Shown here in pieces: positions 26,002 through 36,143 of a DNA stretch of 36,143 nucleotides. The notes under the pieces are model-generated. The model saw only the letters and a list, made by a program, of their open reading frames with translations, was not told the origin of the DNA and did no database searches. Source of the stretch: Pseudomonadota bacterium (GTDB lineage: Bacteria; Myxococcota_A; UBA9042; GCA-2863065); contig SXOX01000258.1 in NCBI GenBank assembly GCA_005776585.1, forward strand, positions 1-36,143, read 5' to 3'. Within the stretch, counting starts at the first letter, position 1; each line of letters begins with the position of its first letter. Both the position numbers and the translations under genes were made by a program.

Positions 26002-27959
26002 GCGTCGCCGAGGCCGTCCTGGTTCGAGTCCTTCTGGTCCGGGTTCCAGACCTGGTTGCAGTTGTCGATGAGATCGGGGACGCCGTCCTCATCCTGATCC
26101 GACTCGCAGGCGTCCCCGATAGTGTTGAAGTTCGAGTCCTCTTGCCCGGGGTTCGCGATCCACGAGCAGTTGTCCACCGTATTCTTGATCCCATCGCCGT
26201 CCAGGTCGTTCTCGCACGCGTCACCCGCGAGGTCGCCGTCCGCGTCCTTCTGGTCAGGGTTGGCGACGTACGGGCAGTTGTCCTTGAAGTCGCCGACCTT
26301 GTCCCCATCGAAGTCGCCCTGACAGGCATCGCCCTGCCCATCCTGGTTGGAGTCCTTCTGCTGCGCGTTCGAGACCAGGAAGCAGTTGTCACAGAAGTCG
26401 CCCATCCCGTCCTTGTCGAGGTCCCCCTGGAACTCATTGGCGATCCAGACGCAGTTGTCCTTCTTGTCGATGGCGCCGTCGCCGTCCCAGTCGCTGCACG
26501 CGTCCCCGTTCTTGTCCTGATTCCAGTCGCCCTGATCGGGGTTGTAGACGCCTGGACAGTTGTCGATCTGGTTCGGGATGCCGTCGTGGTCCATGTCCTG
26601 CTCGCACGCGTCTCCGACCTTGTTCTTGTTGGCGTCCTTCTGATCAGGGTTCTTGAGCGCGGGGCAGTTGTCGGCCTTATCGAGCACGCCGTCTCCGTCG
26701 AAGTCGCCCTCGCACGCGTCGCCGTGGCCGTCGCCGTCGGTGTCCTTCTGGTCCTTGTTGATGACGAAGGGGCAGTTGTCCACCGCGTTGTTGATCCCGT
26801 CGGCGTCGTAGTCGCCCTCGCAGGCGTCACCGGTGCCAAAGAAGTTCGAGTTCTTCTGGTCTGGGTTGGCCACCAGCGGGCAGTTGTCGCAGCCGTCGCC
26901 GATGCCGTCGCCGTCGGAGTCCGTCTGGTCCGGGTTCGGCTCCCACTGGCAGTTGTCCCACGCATCGCCCGCGCCGTCGCCGTCCTGGTCGGAGCACGCG
27001 TCGCCCGCGCCGTCGCCGTTCCAGTCGGCCTGGTCCGGGTTGAAGGTCTTGGGGCAGTTGTCGGCCTGGTCTGGCGCCCCATCGAGGTCCGAGTCCACCT
27101 CGCAGGCGTCGCCGATGCCGTTCTTGTTGAGGTCCTTCTGGTCCTTGTTGGCGATGTACGGACAATTGTCGGTCAGATCCGACGTGCCGTCCCCGTCCAC
27201 GTCGTTGTCACAGGGATCACCCGCGCCGTCCTTGTCGGTGTCCGCCTGGTCCGGGTTCTTGACGTAGGGGCAGTTGTCCTTCGCATCGACGACGCCATCG
27301 CTGTCGAAGTCGTTGTCGCACGCGTCCCCTTGCCCATCGCCGTTGGTGTCCTTCTGGTCCGCGTTGCTGACGAGCAGGCAGTTGTCGCAGAAGTCGCCCA
27401 GCCCATCACCGTCCTGATCGAGCTGGGCCGGGTTGTGGAGCTTCGGGCAGTTGTCTGTCGCGTCGGCGACGCCGTCGCCGTCAAGGTCGCTGGGGAGGCC
27501 GCTGTCGTAGACGGTCTGGAGCGTGTCCGGCGCCGGTCCCGCGTCCTTGCCGAGGTCCGAGGGCAGGTCCGCTGGCGGCAGCGGCGTATCGGTCGTTGGG
27601 AGGGTGTCACTTGGCGGCAAGCCCGTATCGAGCAGCGGTGGCGTGTCGAGCGGGCTCGTCGAATCACTCGACGTGGGCGCGTCACCCGGGCTCGTCGCGT
27701 CGCCTTGGAGGACGTCGGTGCCCCCTCCGACGTAGACGCACGTCGACTGCGCGGCGTCGCAGAGGTACTTGTCGGGGCAGTCGAGATCCCGCGTGCACTT
27801 TCCGTACGAGGCGACGGGCGTCCGGCAGACGTTTCCGAGACACGCGAGCCCCTCGGCGCACTCCTTCCCCGTGATGCAGTGCGTCTCTCCGGAGGTCGCA
27901 TCGTCGCACCCGAGGAAGCTCAGCAGCGCCACGAGCCCAAGAATTCGTCGTCCAGCCAT
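25989..27959 (-). CDS. Thrombospondin type 3 repeat lipoprotein
   Basis: A 656-residue surface lipoprotein: [13 protein letters not shown] gives the lipobox with Cys18. Two Cys-rich motifs follow (about 28-75, [13 protein letters not shown] and [13 protein letters not shown]), then a Ser/Thr/Asp/Pro-rich linker (about 80-155). From residue 156 to 653 there are 15 thrombospondin type 3 calcium-binding units (D-x-D-x-D-G-x-x-D-x-x-D-N-C), which in other proteins wrap calcium ions into a stiff rod. GGAGGT at 27966-27971 is 6 bases before the ATG, a strong site. The protein ends three residues after the last unit, so there is no OmpA or sorting domain. The flippase-like gene overlaps its 3' end. 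A structural or adhesive role is inferred. Confidence 0.93.
   Translation of the reverse strand: MAGRRILGLVALLSFLGCDDATSGETHCITGKECAEGLACLGNVCRTPVASYGKCTRDLDCPDKYLCDAAQSTCVYVGGGTDVLQGDATSPGDAPTSSDSTSPLDTPPLLDTGLPPSDTLPTTDTPLPPADLPSDLGKDAGPAPDTLQTVYDSGLPSDLDGDGVADATDNCPKLHNPAQLDQDGDGLGDFCDNCLLVSNADQKDTNGDGQGDACDNDFDSDGVVDAKDNCPYVKNPDQADTDKDGAGDPCDNDVDGDGTSDLTDNCPYIANKDQKDLNKNGIGDACEVDSDLDGAPDQADNCPKTFNPDQADWNGDGAGDACSDQDGDGAGDAWDNCQWEPNPDQTDSDGDGIGDGCDNCPLVANPDQKNSNFFGTGDACEGDYDADGINNAVDNCPFVINKDQKDTDGDGHGDACEGDFDGDGVLDKADNCPALKNPDQKDANKNKVGDACEQDMDHDGIPNQIDNCPGVYNPDQGDWNQDKNGDACSDWDGDGAIDKKDNCVWIANEFQGDLDKDGMGDFCDNCFLVSNAQQKDSNQDGQGDACQGDFDGDKVGDFKDNCPYVANPDQKDADGDLAGDACENDLDGDGIKNTVDNCSWIANPGQEDSNFNTIGDACESDQDEDGVPDLIDNCNQVWNPDQKDSNQDGLGDACQA
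26001..27494 (-). repeat. Three exact 166-residue modules of TSP3 units
   Basis: The TSP3 region (residues 156-653) is exactly three times 166 residues (498 bp). Each module has five units of 35, 23, 36, 36 and 36 residues in the same order. Modules cover residues 156-321, 322-487 and 488-653. The 23-residue unit starts CDNC, and the fourth unit of modules 1 and 2 has QADW or QGDW and ends before CSD. Lengths were counted by hand. Confidence 0.85.
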
Positions 27960-28086
27960 GAATCTACCTCCACCGTCGCTTCGCCGAATCTGTCAGCCGA
28001 GTCTCACGAAATGGCCTGTCCAGCAAGCGGCGTGCCCGGCCGTCCTTGCGTTGCCGACATCGATTTCGGCGCAACCGGGCGATCGC

Positions 28087-28103
28087 CGTGCGCGCGGCGC
28101 ACG
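28087..28103. terminator. GC-rich hairpin downstream of the glycosyltransferase gene
   Basis: CGTGCGC and GCGCACG, seven pairs, around loop GCG, 17 bp past the minus-strand stop at 28120. There is no U-run, so it is only a candidate terminator or pause site. The rest of 27960-28119 shows no other signal apart from the ribosome site of the TSP3 gene. Confidence 0.3.
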
Positions 28104-28119
28104 CGTCGTCGTCAGAGAC

Positions 28120-29511
28120 CTAACGCGTGGTCGGCGGTCCATGGCCCAGCGCACTCCAGAGCGCCGCATGCTCAGGCGTGTCGTCCCGGGCCAGCAGCTC
28201 TCGCAGCGCGGCGAGGCGGTGCGTCGGCTGACGTCGCGCGAGCTCCAGCGCGGCGGACGGCTGCCCAAGCGCAAGGTGCGACGCCAGTTGCAGCGCGGTG
28301 GACTCGAGCCAGGGATCGAGGGCGCCTGACAGCCCGAGGCCCGTCCCTTGACCGTGTGCGGGCGCGAAGGCGTCCAGCCCATCGACGGCCGCGGGCGAGC
28401 CGACGTCGCTCGCCAGGAGCGCGAGGGCCGCGAGCACATTGGCGTGGCGCTCCTGGGTGAAGGCAACGCGCGCGCACGCGAGCCGCGCCGCTGGGTCGTC
28501 CGGACGCTCGCCGGACCAGGCCGCGAAGCACGCCGCCGCGAGCGCCAGGGAGCCCCGCGCTTCGGCCGCGTGGCCAAGCGTCGTGAACAGGCGCGCCAGC
28601 GTCCGGCTGCTGCCGGGTCCCGCGTCGAGCGGCGAGGCCGGGACGTGGGTCATCACCTCGGGCCAGCGTCGCGTCCAGCGATACGCGCCGAGCTCCGGGG
28701 GCGGTGTCGGGGCCCCGCGTGCGCGCGCGACGCACTCGGCGGCGCCGCGAAATCCCACGGCTGTGCCCTGCTCGCGGAAATAGAACGGCAGGTCCGAGCA
28801 GGCCTCGATGAGCTGGGAGGCGCCCACGAACGCCGCCTCCAGGAAGCGGCCCTTGAGCATGTCGCGGCCGTCGCTGGGCGTAAGCACGCAGCGGGCCTTG
28901 CGCCAGAGCCCGAGCATGCGCGCGCGGGACACCGGGCCACTCGGCCAACCCTGGCCGTAGGCCGCAACGGCGATGCCCGCGTCGTCGAGGGCCGCGATGA
29001 GCGCCGCGCGCTCCGCCGTCCAGCGGCCGACCAAGACGACGTCATGCGCCGGCGCGCCGGGATCATTGTCGGCGACGCACTCCGGAGAAAGCGCCCAGCG
29101 CACCGGCAAGGCACCGGCATCGACCGTCGGTCCGGCCATGGCCGTCGTCGCCCAGACGTCGAAGCGCGCGGCCAGGTCCCGGAACCCCGCGCCCTCGCGG
29201 TCAGACCACGCCGACGCGTAGAGGGCGTCATCGAAGCCCAGGCCCACGAGCCGCGTCCCCGTCGCCCGAATGGCCGCGCACGCCGAGCCGCTCAGAAAGT
29301 CGACCGGCGGGTGCACCACGAGGACGTGCGGGCGCAGCTCCGTGACGACGTCCACGACCAGGTCGGCATAGGCGCCTGGGCCGAGCAGGTGAATGGCCTC
29401 CTGAGTGGGCAATCGATGGACGTCCCAGCCGCAGCGTGCGACGTCGGGCGACATCCAGTGGGGCAGGGCGCCGTCGGGGTCGATCGTCTCCGAGAGGAGC
29501 GCCCGACGCAT
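28120..29511 (-). CDS. CgeB-like glycosyltransferase with C-terminal helical domain
   Basis: A 463-residue protein whose N-terminal two-thirds reads as a GT-B glycosyltransferase of the CgeB/Glyco_trans_1_2 type. Relevant elements are VDVVTELRPHVLVVHPP in the first half, then HDVVLVGRWTAERAALIAAL, the donor-side region YGQGWPSGPVSRARMLGLWRKAR (split here by the motif) and MLKGRFLEAAFVGASQL with a later LPFYFREQGTAVGF. The last 170 residues (GHAAEARGSLALAAACFAAW...) are Ala-rich helices like TPRs. CgeB-like enzymes modify spore or cell-surface polysaccharides in other bacteria. It starts 5 bases after the stop of the TPR gene upstream, so it belongs to a three-gene unit. Acceptor and sugar are unknown. 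Confidence 0.75.
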   Translation of the reverse strand: MRRALLSETIDPDGALPHWMSPDVARCGWDVHRLPTQEAIHLLGPGAYADLVVDVVTELRPHVLVVHPPVDFLSGSACAAIRATGTRLVGLGFDDALYASAWSDREGAGFRDLAARFDVWATTAMAGPTVDAGALPVRWALSPECVADNDPGAPAHDVVLVGRWTAERAALIAALDDAGIAVAAYGQGWPSGPVSRARMLGLWRKARCVLTPSDGRDMLKGRFLEAAFVGASQLIEACSDLPFYFREQGTAVGFRGAAECVARARGAPTPPPELGAYRWTRRWPEVMTHVPASPLDAGPGSSRTLARLFTTLGHAAEARGSLALAAACFAAWSGERPDDPAARLACARVAFTQERHANVLAALALLASDVGSPAAVDGLDAFAPAHGQGTGLGLSGALDPWLESTALQLASHLALGQPSAALELARRQPTHRLAALRELLARDDTPEHAALWSALGHGPPTTR

Positions 29512-29516
29512 CCGCG

Positions 29517-30641
29517 CTACTTTCGCAGCAGGGAGCGGCGCCAGACGGGGAGGTCCGCCGCGCCGACGGGGGACTTGGCGCGCGCCCGCTGGGCCTTGGC
29601 GCCGGTCGCGTCGCCCTCCAGGTCGAGCACCTCGGCGAGCGCCGCGGTGGCGATGCGTTCGTCCTTGGCCGCTTCGAGATCGCCCTTCGCGGCCGCGACC
29701 AGCCCGAGTCGGAGCGTCGCCTCACCGCGCAAGGCGACGAGCGCGGGGCCCTCGGCTTGGGACAGCTCCTTCTTGGCGAGTGCTGCGCGATCGGTCAAGA
29801 CGAGCTCCAACGGCTCGCCCGCGGCGACCGGGGCTTGCGAGGGGAACTCGGCCTCCACCATGGCGAGCGCGCCGCGGCCGACCGGCTCCTCGGGCGCGAG
29901 CAGGACGCCCTTGCGCAGCTCGACGAGCGCCGCCGCGAAGTCTCCACGGATCGCCATGACAAGGCCACGCCGCGCGATCAGCACGCCGTCGTCAGGCTTC
30001 TCGCGGAGGCCGCGCTCGTAGGCGGCCATCGCGTCGACGAGGCGGCCCGCGGCGAGGTGCGCGTCTCCCCGGGCCACCGGGCTCTGCTTGCCTCCAGCCG
30101 CGATCTCGCGAATGCGTCGCAGGGCTCCGTTGATGCGCGCGAGCAGCTTCGAGTCCCCCTGCGCGGCGCGCGAGGCGATGCCCAGCGTCTGAAGCGCCTT
30201 GTCGTAGGCCTCATACCCCTCGAACGCGAGTCCCAGGCCAAAGAGGCCGTAGCGGTCGCCCTTCTCGAGCCCCAGAAAGCGCGAGTAGGCGACCGCAGCC
30301 TGCCGAAACTGACGCAGCCGCCGGAGTGTCTCCGCGAGGTTGGCCCAGGCGTGCGCGAAGTTGGGGTCCCCGCCCGTGGCCTTCTCGAACTCCGGCTGCG
30401 CCGCGGCATAGGCGCCCTGTTGAAACAGCGCCACGCCGACCTCGTTGTGCAAGATGGGATCGGCCGGTGCTTGCTCGAGTGCCTTGCGAAAGAGCTGCTC
30501 GGCTTGCGAGTAGGCCTTGCGCTCCAGCGCCTCACGTCCCTGCTCGAGGAGCGCGGCCACCGTCGGAGGGGCATCGACCGCGAGGGCGCTTCGTGGTGCT
30601 ACGAAGGCCAAGAGCAGCGTCAGCAGGAGGGCAGTGCGCAC
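29517..30641 (-). CDS. Periplasmic TPR protein
   Basis: A 374-residue exported protein. GTG 30641 begins RTALLLTLLLAFVAPRSALA, a clear signal peptide. TPR units follow, including AYSQAEQLFRKALEQAPADP, AYAAAQPEFEKATGGDPNFA, RQAAVAYSRFLGLEKGD and RLVDAMAAYERGLREKPDD. Later units are less regular. TPRs mediate protein-protein contacts; no catalytic domain is seen. A GTG/ATG pair at 30707-30710 would overlap the upstream stop, but would put an acidic 23-residue leader before the signal sequence, so 30641 is preferred. It is the middle gene of a unit with a TPR lipoprotein upstream and a glycosyltransferase downstream, which suggests a shared envelope or polysaccharide role. Confidence 0.83.
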   Translation of the reverse strand: MRTALLLTLLLAFVAPRSALAVDAPPTVAALLEQGREALERKAYSQAEQLFRKALEQAPADPILHNEVGVALFQQGAYAAAQPEFEKATGGDPNFAHAWANLAETLRRLRQFRQAAVAYSRFLGLEKGDRYGLFGLGLAFEGYEAYDKALQTLGIASRAAQGDSKLLARINGALRRIREIAAGGKQSPVARGDAHLAAGRLVDAMAAYERGLREKPDDGVLIARRGLVMAIRGDFAAALVELRKGVLLAPEEPVGRGALAMVEAEFPSQAPVAAGEPLELVLTDRAALAKKELSQAEGPALVALRGEATLRLGLVAAAKGDLEAAKDERIATAALAEVLDLEGDATGAKAQRARAKSPVGAADLPVWRRSLLRK

Positions 30642-30706
30642 GGGCGAATGCTCGCACCCGTGTGGGCGCGGGTCAACGTCCTCGAGAAACCGTCCCGCCG
30701 GAGACA

Positions 30707-31738
30707 TCACGGCTTGGTCGGAGGCTGACGGCGCTTCTCGATCTCCTCCAGGCGCTTGCTGAGGTCCTGCTCCTTGTAGCCGCGGTCGCGTGCGCGCCCA
30801 TAGGCCGTGGCCGCGAGGTCCCAGTCCTCCTTCTTGACGGCGACGTCGCCAATCAGCTTCCAGAAACCGGGACGCTCGGGGTGGCTCTCGGCCAAGACCC
30901 GATAGAACGCCAACGCGTCGTCGTAGCGGCCGAGGCGCACGAGGGCGTCGGCCAGGTATTGAGCGACCGGCTCGTTGCCCGGCTCCATGCGCAAGACGGC
31001 GCGATAGGCCTGGACCGCCTTGTCCCAGCGCTCCAGGTTGTAGTAGGCGTCGCCGAGTAGCTTGCGGTGAAACAGCGAGGGCTCGGTGTGGGCCTCGACC
31101 GACTGCACCACGGCGGCGAAGTCCCCGCGCTTGAACTGCGCGGCGATCGGGTCGGCGTCGGTGGGTGAGGCCGTGTCGAACGACGCGTCCGACGCGGCGA
31201 TGCTGCTCGTATCGGGGGCCGCATCTCTCGCAGCCTCATCGGCGGCGTCCGGTGTGGCATCCGGGTTGACCTCGCTGCCGGAGTCCGCGGCGTCGATGGC
31301 TGCCGGCCCGGCGTCTGGGCTCGACCCCGCATCCGGAGCGTCGCTGCGCGGTGTCGGAGGCAGCGGCGTGATGCGTGCGCCCTCGACGGCCGAGACGAGC
31401 CATGCGGCGCCGCGCGTCGGATCGATGCCCCGCAGCCTCAGGCTGCCGAGTACGGCCTTGGCCAACGCCACGTCACCGCGGGCCATTGCGACGGCGACCC
31501 GACCGAGGGCGCCCTCGGCGCGCTCGGGAGCCGCGCGCTCCAGGGCCGTGAAGACTGCCTCCGCCGCGTCGAGCTCGCCGCGCGCCAATAGCAGCCGGCC
31601 ATCGGCGCCTGCGGGGACCGGCTCCAGCGCGGCCGGCAATGGCGCCACGGGGCCCGGCGGAGGCGCCGCAGGTTCCGCTCGACACGCCAGCGTCGCGCTC
31701 GTGCAGACCGTTGCGATGAGCGCCGTGCGCAATTTCAT
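30707..31738 (-). CDS. TPR lipoprotein with Asp/Ala-rich linker
   Basis: A 343-residue lipoprotein: RTALIATVCTSATLAC places the lipidated residue at Cys19. Helical TPR-like units occur before and after a long low-complexity stretch (about residues 128-195) rich in Asp, Ala, Ser and Pro (for example SDAPDAGSSPDAGPAAIDAA), a composition common in myxobacterial lipoproteins. The C-terminal units are clearer: LLGDAYYNLERWDKAVQAYR, LADALVRLGRYDDALAFYRV and GDVAVKKEDWDLAATAYGRA. It heads the three-gene minus-strand unit and is divergent from the kinase gene across 122 bp. A scaffold role at the membrane is inferred; no enzyme motif is seen. Confidence 0.86.
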   Translation of the reverse strand: MKLRTALIATVCTSATLACRAEPAAPPPGPVAPLPAALEPVPAGADGRLLLARGELDAAEAVFTALERAAPERAEGALGRVAVAMARGDVALAKAVLGSLRLRGIDPTRGAAWLVSAVEGARITPLPPTPRSDAPDAGSSPDAGPAAIDAADSGSEVNPDATPDAADEAARDAAPDTSSIAASDASFDTASPTDADPIAAQFKRGDFAAVVQSVEAHTEPSLFHRKLLGDAYYNLERWDKAVQAYRAVLRMEPGNEPVAQYLADALVRLGRYDDALAFYRVLAESHPERPGFWKLIGDVAVKKEDWDLAATAYGRARDRGYKEQDLSKRLEEIEKRRQPPTKP

Positions 31739-31860
31739 CGGGCGAGCCTAGGCATGGACCCATGCCGGGTCAACCGCCCGCGCCGCTGTCGCTGTCGCTG
31801 GTCTTCCGAAAGCCGTCGAGTCGCGGGATTTTCGCGACGCTTCACGCTACACTCGCCCCG

Positions 31861-33672
<1,812 letters not shown>

Positions 33673-33769
33673 CCGATGCGTCCGGCGAACAGGCCGGCGC
33701 CCACGCGGACGTGGTCTTTGACCTTCGGCTCCCCCGGCGTGTCGATCCACGTCTCTACTTTGGGCTCGG

Positions 33770-34130
33770 GCCGCCGCGGCGCCCCGCCATCCCGGGGCCG
33801 GTCATCCCGGGGTCGGTCGTCACGCCGACGCTCGTCCCGCGGCTGATGGTCGCGCGGCCGGTCATCCCGTGACTGATGGTCGCGCGGTCGGTCCCCGCGC
33901 GGTCGCTCTTGCGGGCTCCCCTGTCGCGGAGGGCCTCCCCGTGGTGGCTCGTTTCCGCGCCGCTCGCGACCGTCCGGCCGACCCGGCTCTGCGCGTCGGT
34001 CTCTGGGTGCCTCGTCGCGGCGGTCCTGCGGAGGCGCACCGCGGGCGTCACCTGGAGGACCGCGGTCGTGTGTGCCCGGATGACGCGGCCTCTCGAAGCG
34101 CGGCGGCCCACGGTCATCGCGGAACGTGGG
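33770..34130 (-). repeat. Short Arg/Asp/Pro codon repeats in the KOW gene
   Basis: Near-identical copies of CTGATGGTCGCGCGG lie at about 33844 and 33871 on the plus strand, amid many GGTCATCCCG and GGTCGGTC units. They encode the D-R-P-R-D and R-D-H-Q segments. The similarity between units suggests recent slippage. Confidence 0.65.
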
Positions 34131-35135
34131 CTCCGAGCGCGGCGCCTCGGGCGCCATGCGCACGGGCCCTGAGTACGACCAGCCCGACTGCTCGTTGGAC
34201 AGCTCCGCCGCACGCTCGCGCACGCGCGACGACGGTCCCCGCGTCGGCTCGACCTCCGGACGCGCCGGCGTCGCGGCCCAGTCCGGACGATAGCTCCACG
34301 ACAGCGCGGCCCGATCCGCGGGAGCCGTCGGCGGGCGCTCGGCGACGCGTGCGGGCTCGGCGGCAACGGCCGTGGAGGCCGCCAGCGCGCGCTGACCCTC
34401 CTCGGCGAGCCACGCGACCCCGCCGACGGTGTCGTTCTCCGGGCTCCACGTCACGAATGCGTGCACCGGGGCGAGCGCGACGACCAGCTGCGCCACGGTC
34501 TCGGCCAGGCCCGCTCCGGCCGCGATCGCGTCCGCGCGGCTAAAGCGTTGCCCCAACGTGAGCCACTCGGGCCCCGAGACGTCGTCCTGCCATGCGGCCC
34601 GGATGGCGTCTGCGCCCTCGGCCACACCCAGCGAGTGGGGCAGGGCGGCGAGGATCTCGAGGAAGCGCTCCGGCTCCGCCGCGACGCGCCGCGCGGCGTT
34701 CTTCCGGTCGAGGTGCGCATGCCCGTGGCACTGAAAGCCCACCTCGACGCCCTCGAAGTCCACGCGGATCGCCAGCCACGCCTCGCCGTGGGTGAGCAGC
34801 GGATCCTCGAGGAGCTCCGCGATCGACTTCTCTCGCTCCATGAGCGGCTTCGCCAGCCGACGCGCGGCCTCCGGGCGCCCGAACAGCGCCCACTGCGCCT
34901 CGACCGACTTGCGGTTGAACAGCGTCGGGTGGTCCTGGGTGAGCAGGAGCCCGAACGATCGCCCCAGCGCGTGCGCGACGACCCCTGCGAGGGCCTCGAC
35001 CTGCTCACGTGCGCGCATGCGCTCCAAGTTGAAGCGCCCCGAGGTCCACTTGCTGGGCTCGTATGCGTCGAAGTGTCGTGGCTCGATTCCGGTAAACGCA
35101 AGGCTCAATCGGGGCGCCTCCTTCGAACGCGCCAT

Positions 35136-35678
35136 TCTGGCCGGAATTCAAGGGCGGTCAAGGGCGGGTCCGAGGCGCACGGGCCGCACCGTCGCCTCCC
35201 GCCAGGCTTGGCCGCGCGGCGCGTTCGAGGGCGTCGTGCCACGTTCGAAGGACTGAAAGGCTGTACCTCATGCAACACTATTGTCGGGTCGTCGTTTCAA
35301 GCATGTTGGCAATAAATAATAAAATTCTTGCGCGGCCAAAAAAGCGCAGTCGTCACAACATCTTGTGGTTCAGGGGCAACAGGGACACAACAGGTGGGAT
35401 GATGAAGTTGTTGACCGGCCATATATGGGCACCCCATGATGGGCGGGCTCGACGGGGTCGCGTGGCGAGGCAAGGCGTCTGGTCACGGGTGACGCGTGGT
35501 GGGTCGGAAGGGCTTCCCGCGCCGCGGAGCGGTGTCTTCTGGGCACCTGATGACGACCCGGAGAGCAGGCGCGAGGACCGCGCCGACAACGAACATTCGG
35601 ATGGCGCAGCACTCGAAGCGCGCCTCCGTGACGCGGCAGTGTTGAGAACGGAAGAGCAAGCGAAAGGCAGAACCGGTC
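35136..35678. other. 543 bp intergenic region upstream of nrdJ
   Basis: No protein-coding signal is convincing here. It contains the tandem repeat above; an AT-rich patch at 35305-35343 that stands out against the GC-rich surroundings; a CACAA/TTGTG hairpin (35354-35367); the palindrome CCATATATGG (35419-35428); and CCCAT-G-ATGGG (35433-35443). The last 380 bp may be a long nrdJ leader. The nrdJ ribosome site is a loosely spaced AAAGG at 35663-35667. Confidence 0.6.
35148..35167. repeat. Tandem 10-bp direct repeat
   Basis: TCAAGGGCGG twice in a row, just upstream of the KOW gene start. It could be an operator; no function is shown. Confidence 0.5.
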
Positions 35679-36143
35679 ATGCGTATCGAACGTCGTTATA
35701 CCCGAGCAGGGGAGAGCCCGTACAAGGACATCCCGTTCACCAGTCGGACGTCCAAGATCTCGAACCCGGACGGCTCGGTCGTCTTCGAGCAGACGGACAT
35801 CCAGGTCCCCTCGGCGTGGAGCCAGGTCGCCGTCGACATCCTCGCCCAGAAGTACTTCCGGAAGGCAGGCGTGCCGATTCGGATGCGCCCCATCGCCGAG
35901 GACAGCGTCCCCGAGTGGCTCCAGCGCTGCGAGCCGGACGACGAGTCGATGCTGGACGCCCGCGGCGTCGCGGACGCCAAGAAGGCCATGGGCGGCGAGA
36001 CCGACGCACGTCAGGTCTTTCATCGCCTCGCGGGCACGTGGACCTACTGGGGGTTCAAGCACGGCTACTTCACCTCGGAGGCCGACGCGCGCACCTTCTA
36101 CGATGAGCTCGTGGCTCGTACGAGGCGTTCAGGAGGAGCGTCT
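35679..36143 (+). CDS. nrdJ: Adenosylcobalamin-dependent (class II) ribonucleotide reductase, N-terminal part
   Basis: The first 155 codons of a gene that runs off the right edge. The N-terminus MRIERRYTRAGESPYKDIPF followed by NPDGSVVFEQTDIQVP, then LAQKYFRKAGVP and later HRLAGTWTYWGFKHGYF, is characteristic of large class II reductases (NrdJ, TIGR-type vitamin B12-dependent). They reduce ribonucleotides to deoxyribonucleotides with adenosylcobalamin and need neither oxygen nor a small subunit. The catalytic cysteines lie beyond the window. The final residues before the edge (LVARTRRSGGAS) are less conserved; the family usually continues to APNSPQWFN soon after. Upstream lies a long leader region. 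Other open frames over this stretch (35270-36106) are overlapping shadows. Confidence 0.93.
   Translation, partial: MRIERRYTRAGESPYKDIPFTSRTSKISNPDGSVVFEQTDIQVPSAWSQVAVDILAQKYFRKAGVPIRMRPIAEDSVPEWLQRCEPDDESMLDARGVADAKKAMGGETDARQVFHRLAGTWTYWGFKHGYFTSEADARTFYDELVARTRRSGGAS

Noticed and set aside
26001..27494. CRISPR or other DNA-level tandem array
   Set aside because: The periodicity is in protein units of 23-36 residues with varied DNA, and the frame stays open.
26142..28460. 772-codon open frame opposite the TSP3 gene
   Set aside because: It is a Val/Arg-rich shadow of the TSP3 repeats with no domain and no start signal.
35540..35600. Cobalamin riboswitch upstream of nrdJ
   Set aside because: Only the CCCGGAGA part resembles a B12 box; the flanking bases and the expected upstream stems were not found by eye. 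A covariance search is needed to settle it.
35270..36106. Open frame starting MQHYC over the nrdJ start
   Set aside because: It is in another frame, is Arg-rich and lacks similarity, while nrdJ in its own frame matches the family from the first residue.

Overview
The window is about 36 kb of very GC-rich DNA, packed with genes on both strands. Its gene content points to a myxobacterium or close relative (Myxococcota, formerly Deltaproteobacteria). The signs are Ser/Thr kinases fused to AAA/TPR modules, many lipoproteins with Asp/Ala/Pro-rich linkers, dickkopf-like Cys-rich repeats, LamG and thrombospondin type 3 repeats, a sigma-54 activator, and a B12-dependent ribonucleotide reductase. No insertion sequence, phage gene or CRISPR array is visible. 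This is a family-level inference; no marker gene was compared.

Layout. 1-441: C-terminal part of a sigma-54 activator. 448-1898 (-): peptide deformylase then a HEAT-repeat lipoprotein. 2098-4432 (+): Skp/OmpH chaperone then a lipoprotein with four PPC-like domains. 4444-5961 (-): ComM/YifB AAA protein. 6162-11188 (+): ExbB, ExbD, low-molecular-weight tyrosine phosphatase, TonB-like protein, gluzincin peptidase and poly(A) polymerase/CCA-adding family enzyme. Inserted among these on the minus strand, at 7252-7350, is a selenocysteine tRNA (selC) with its own sigma-70-type promoter.

11156-24182 (-) is a long unidirectional run: CDP-alcohol phosphatidyltransferase (pssA-like), urocanase (hutU), a 1272-residue kinase-ATPase-TPR protein, a 1092-residue Cys-rich/LamG lipoprotein, a MerR-like/TPR protein and a divergent squalene-hopene-cyclase-family enzyme. 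Most joints are a few bases or overlap; only the kinase-lipoprotein joint has a 100 bp gap. The last three genes are the best candidate for an undescribed functional unit.

24369-25046 (+): an exported ClpP-like protease. 25003-27959 (-): a lipoprotein whose thrombospondin type 3 array is exactly three 166-residue modules, followed by a flippase-like membrane protein. 28120-31738 (-): two TPR proteins and a CgeB-like glycosyltransferase. 31861-33672 (+): a membrane-anchored Ser/Thr kinase interrupted by an in-frame TAG between its HRD and DFG motifs. 33570-35135 (-): a KOW-domain protein with an Arg/Asp/Pro-rich repeat region. 35136-35678: a 543 bp leader/intergenic stretch with an AT-rich patch. 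35679 to the end (+): the 5' part of nrdJ.

Working themes are envelope biogenesis and energised outer-membrane transport (Skp, ExbBD, TonB, PPC lipoprotein, PssA), signalling kinases, calcium-binding surface lipoproteins, and selenocysteine decoding. Convergent gene ends overlap three times (33, 44 and 103 bp), so the genome is compact. All calls come from reading the sequence; no database search was run.
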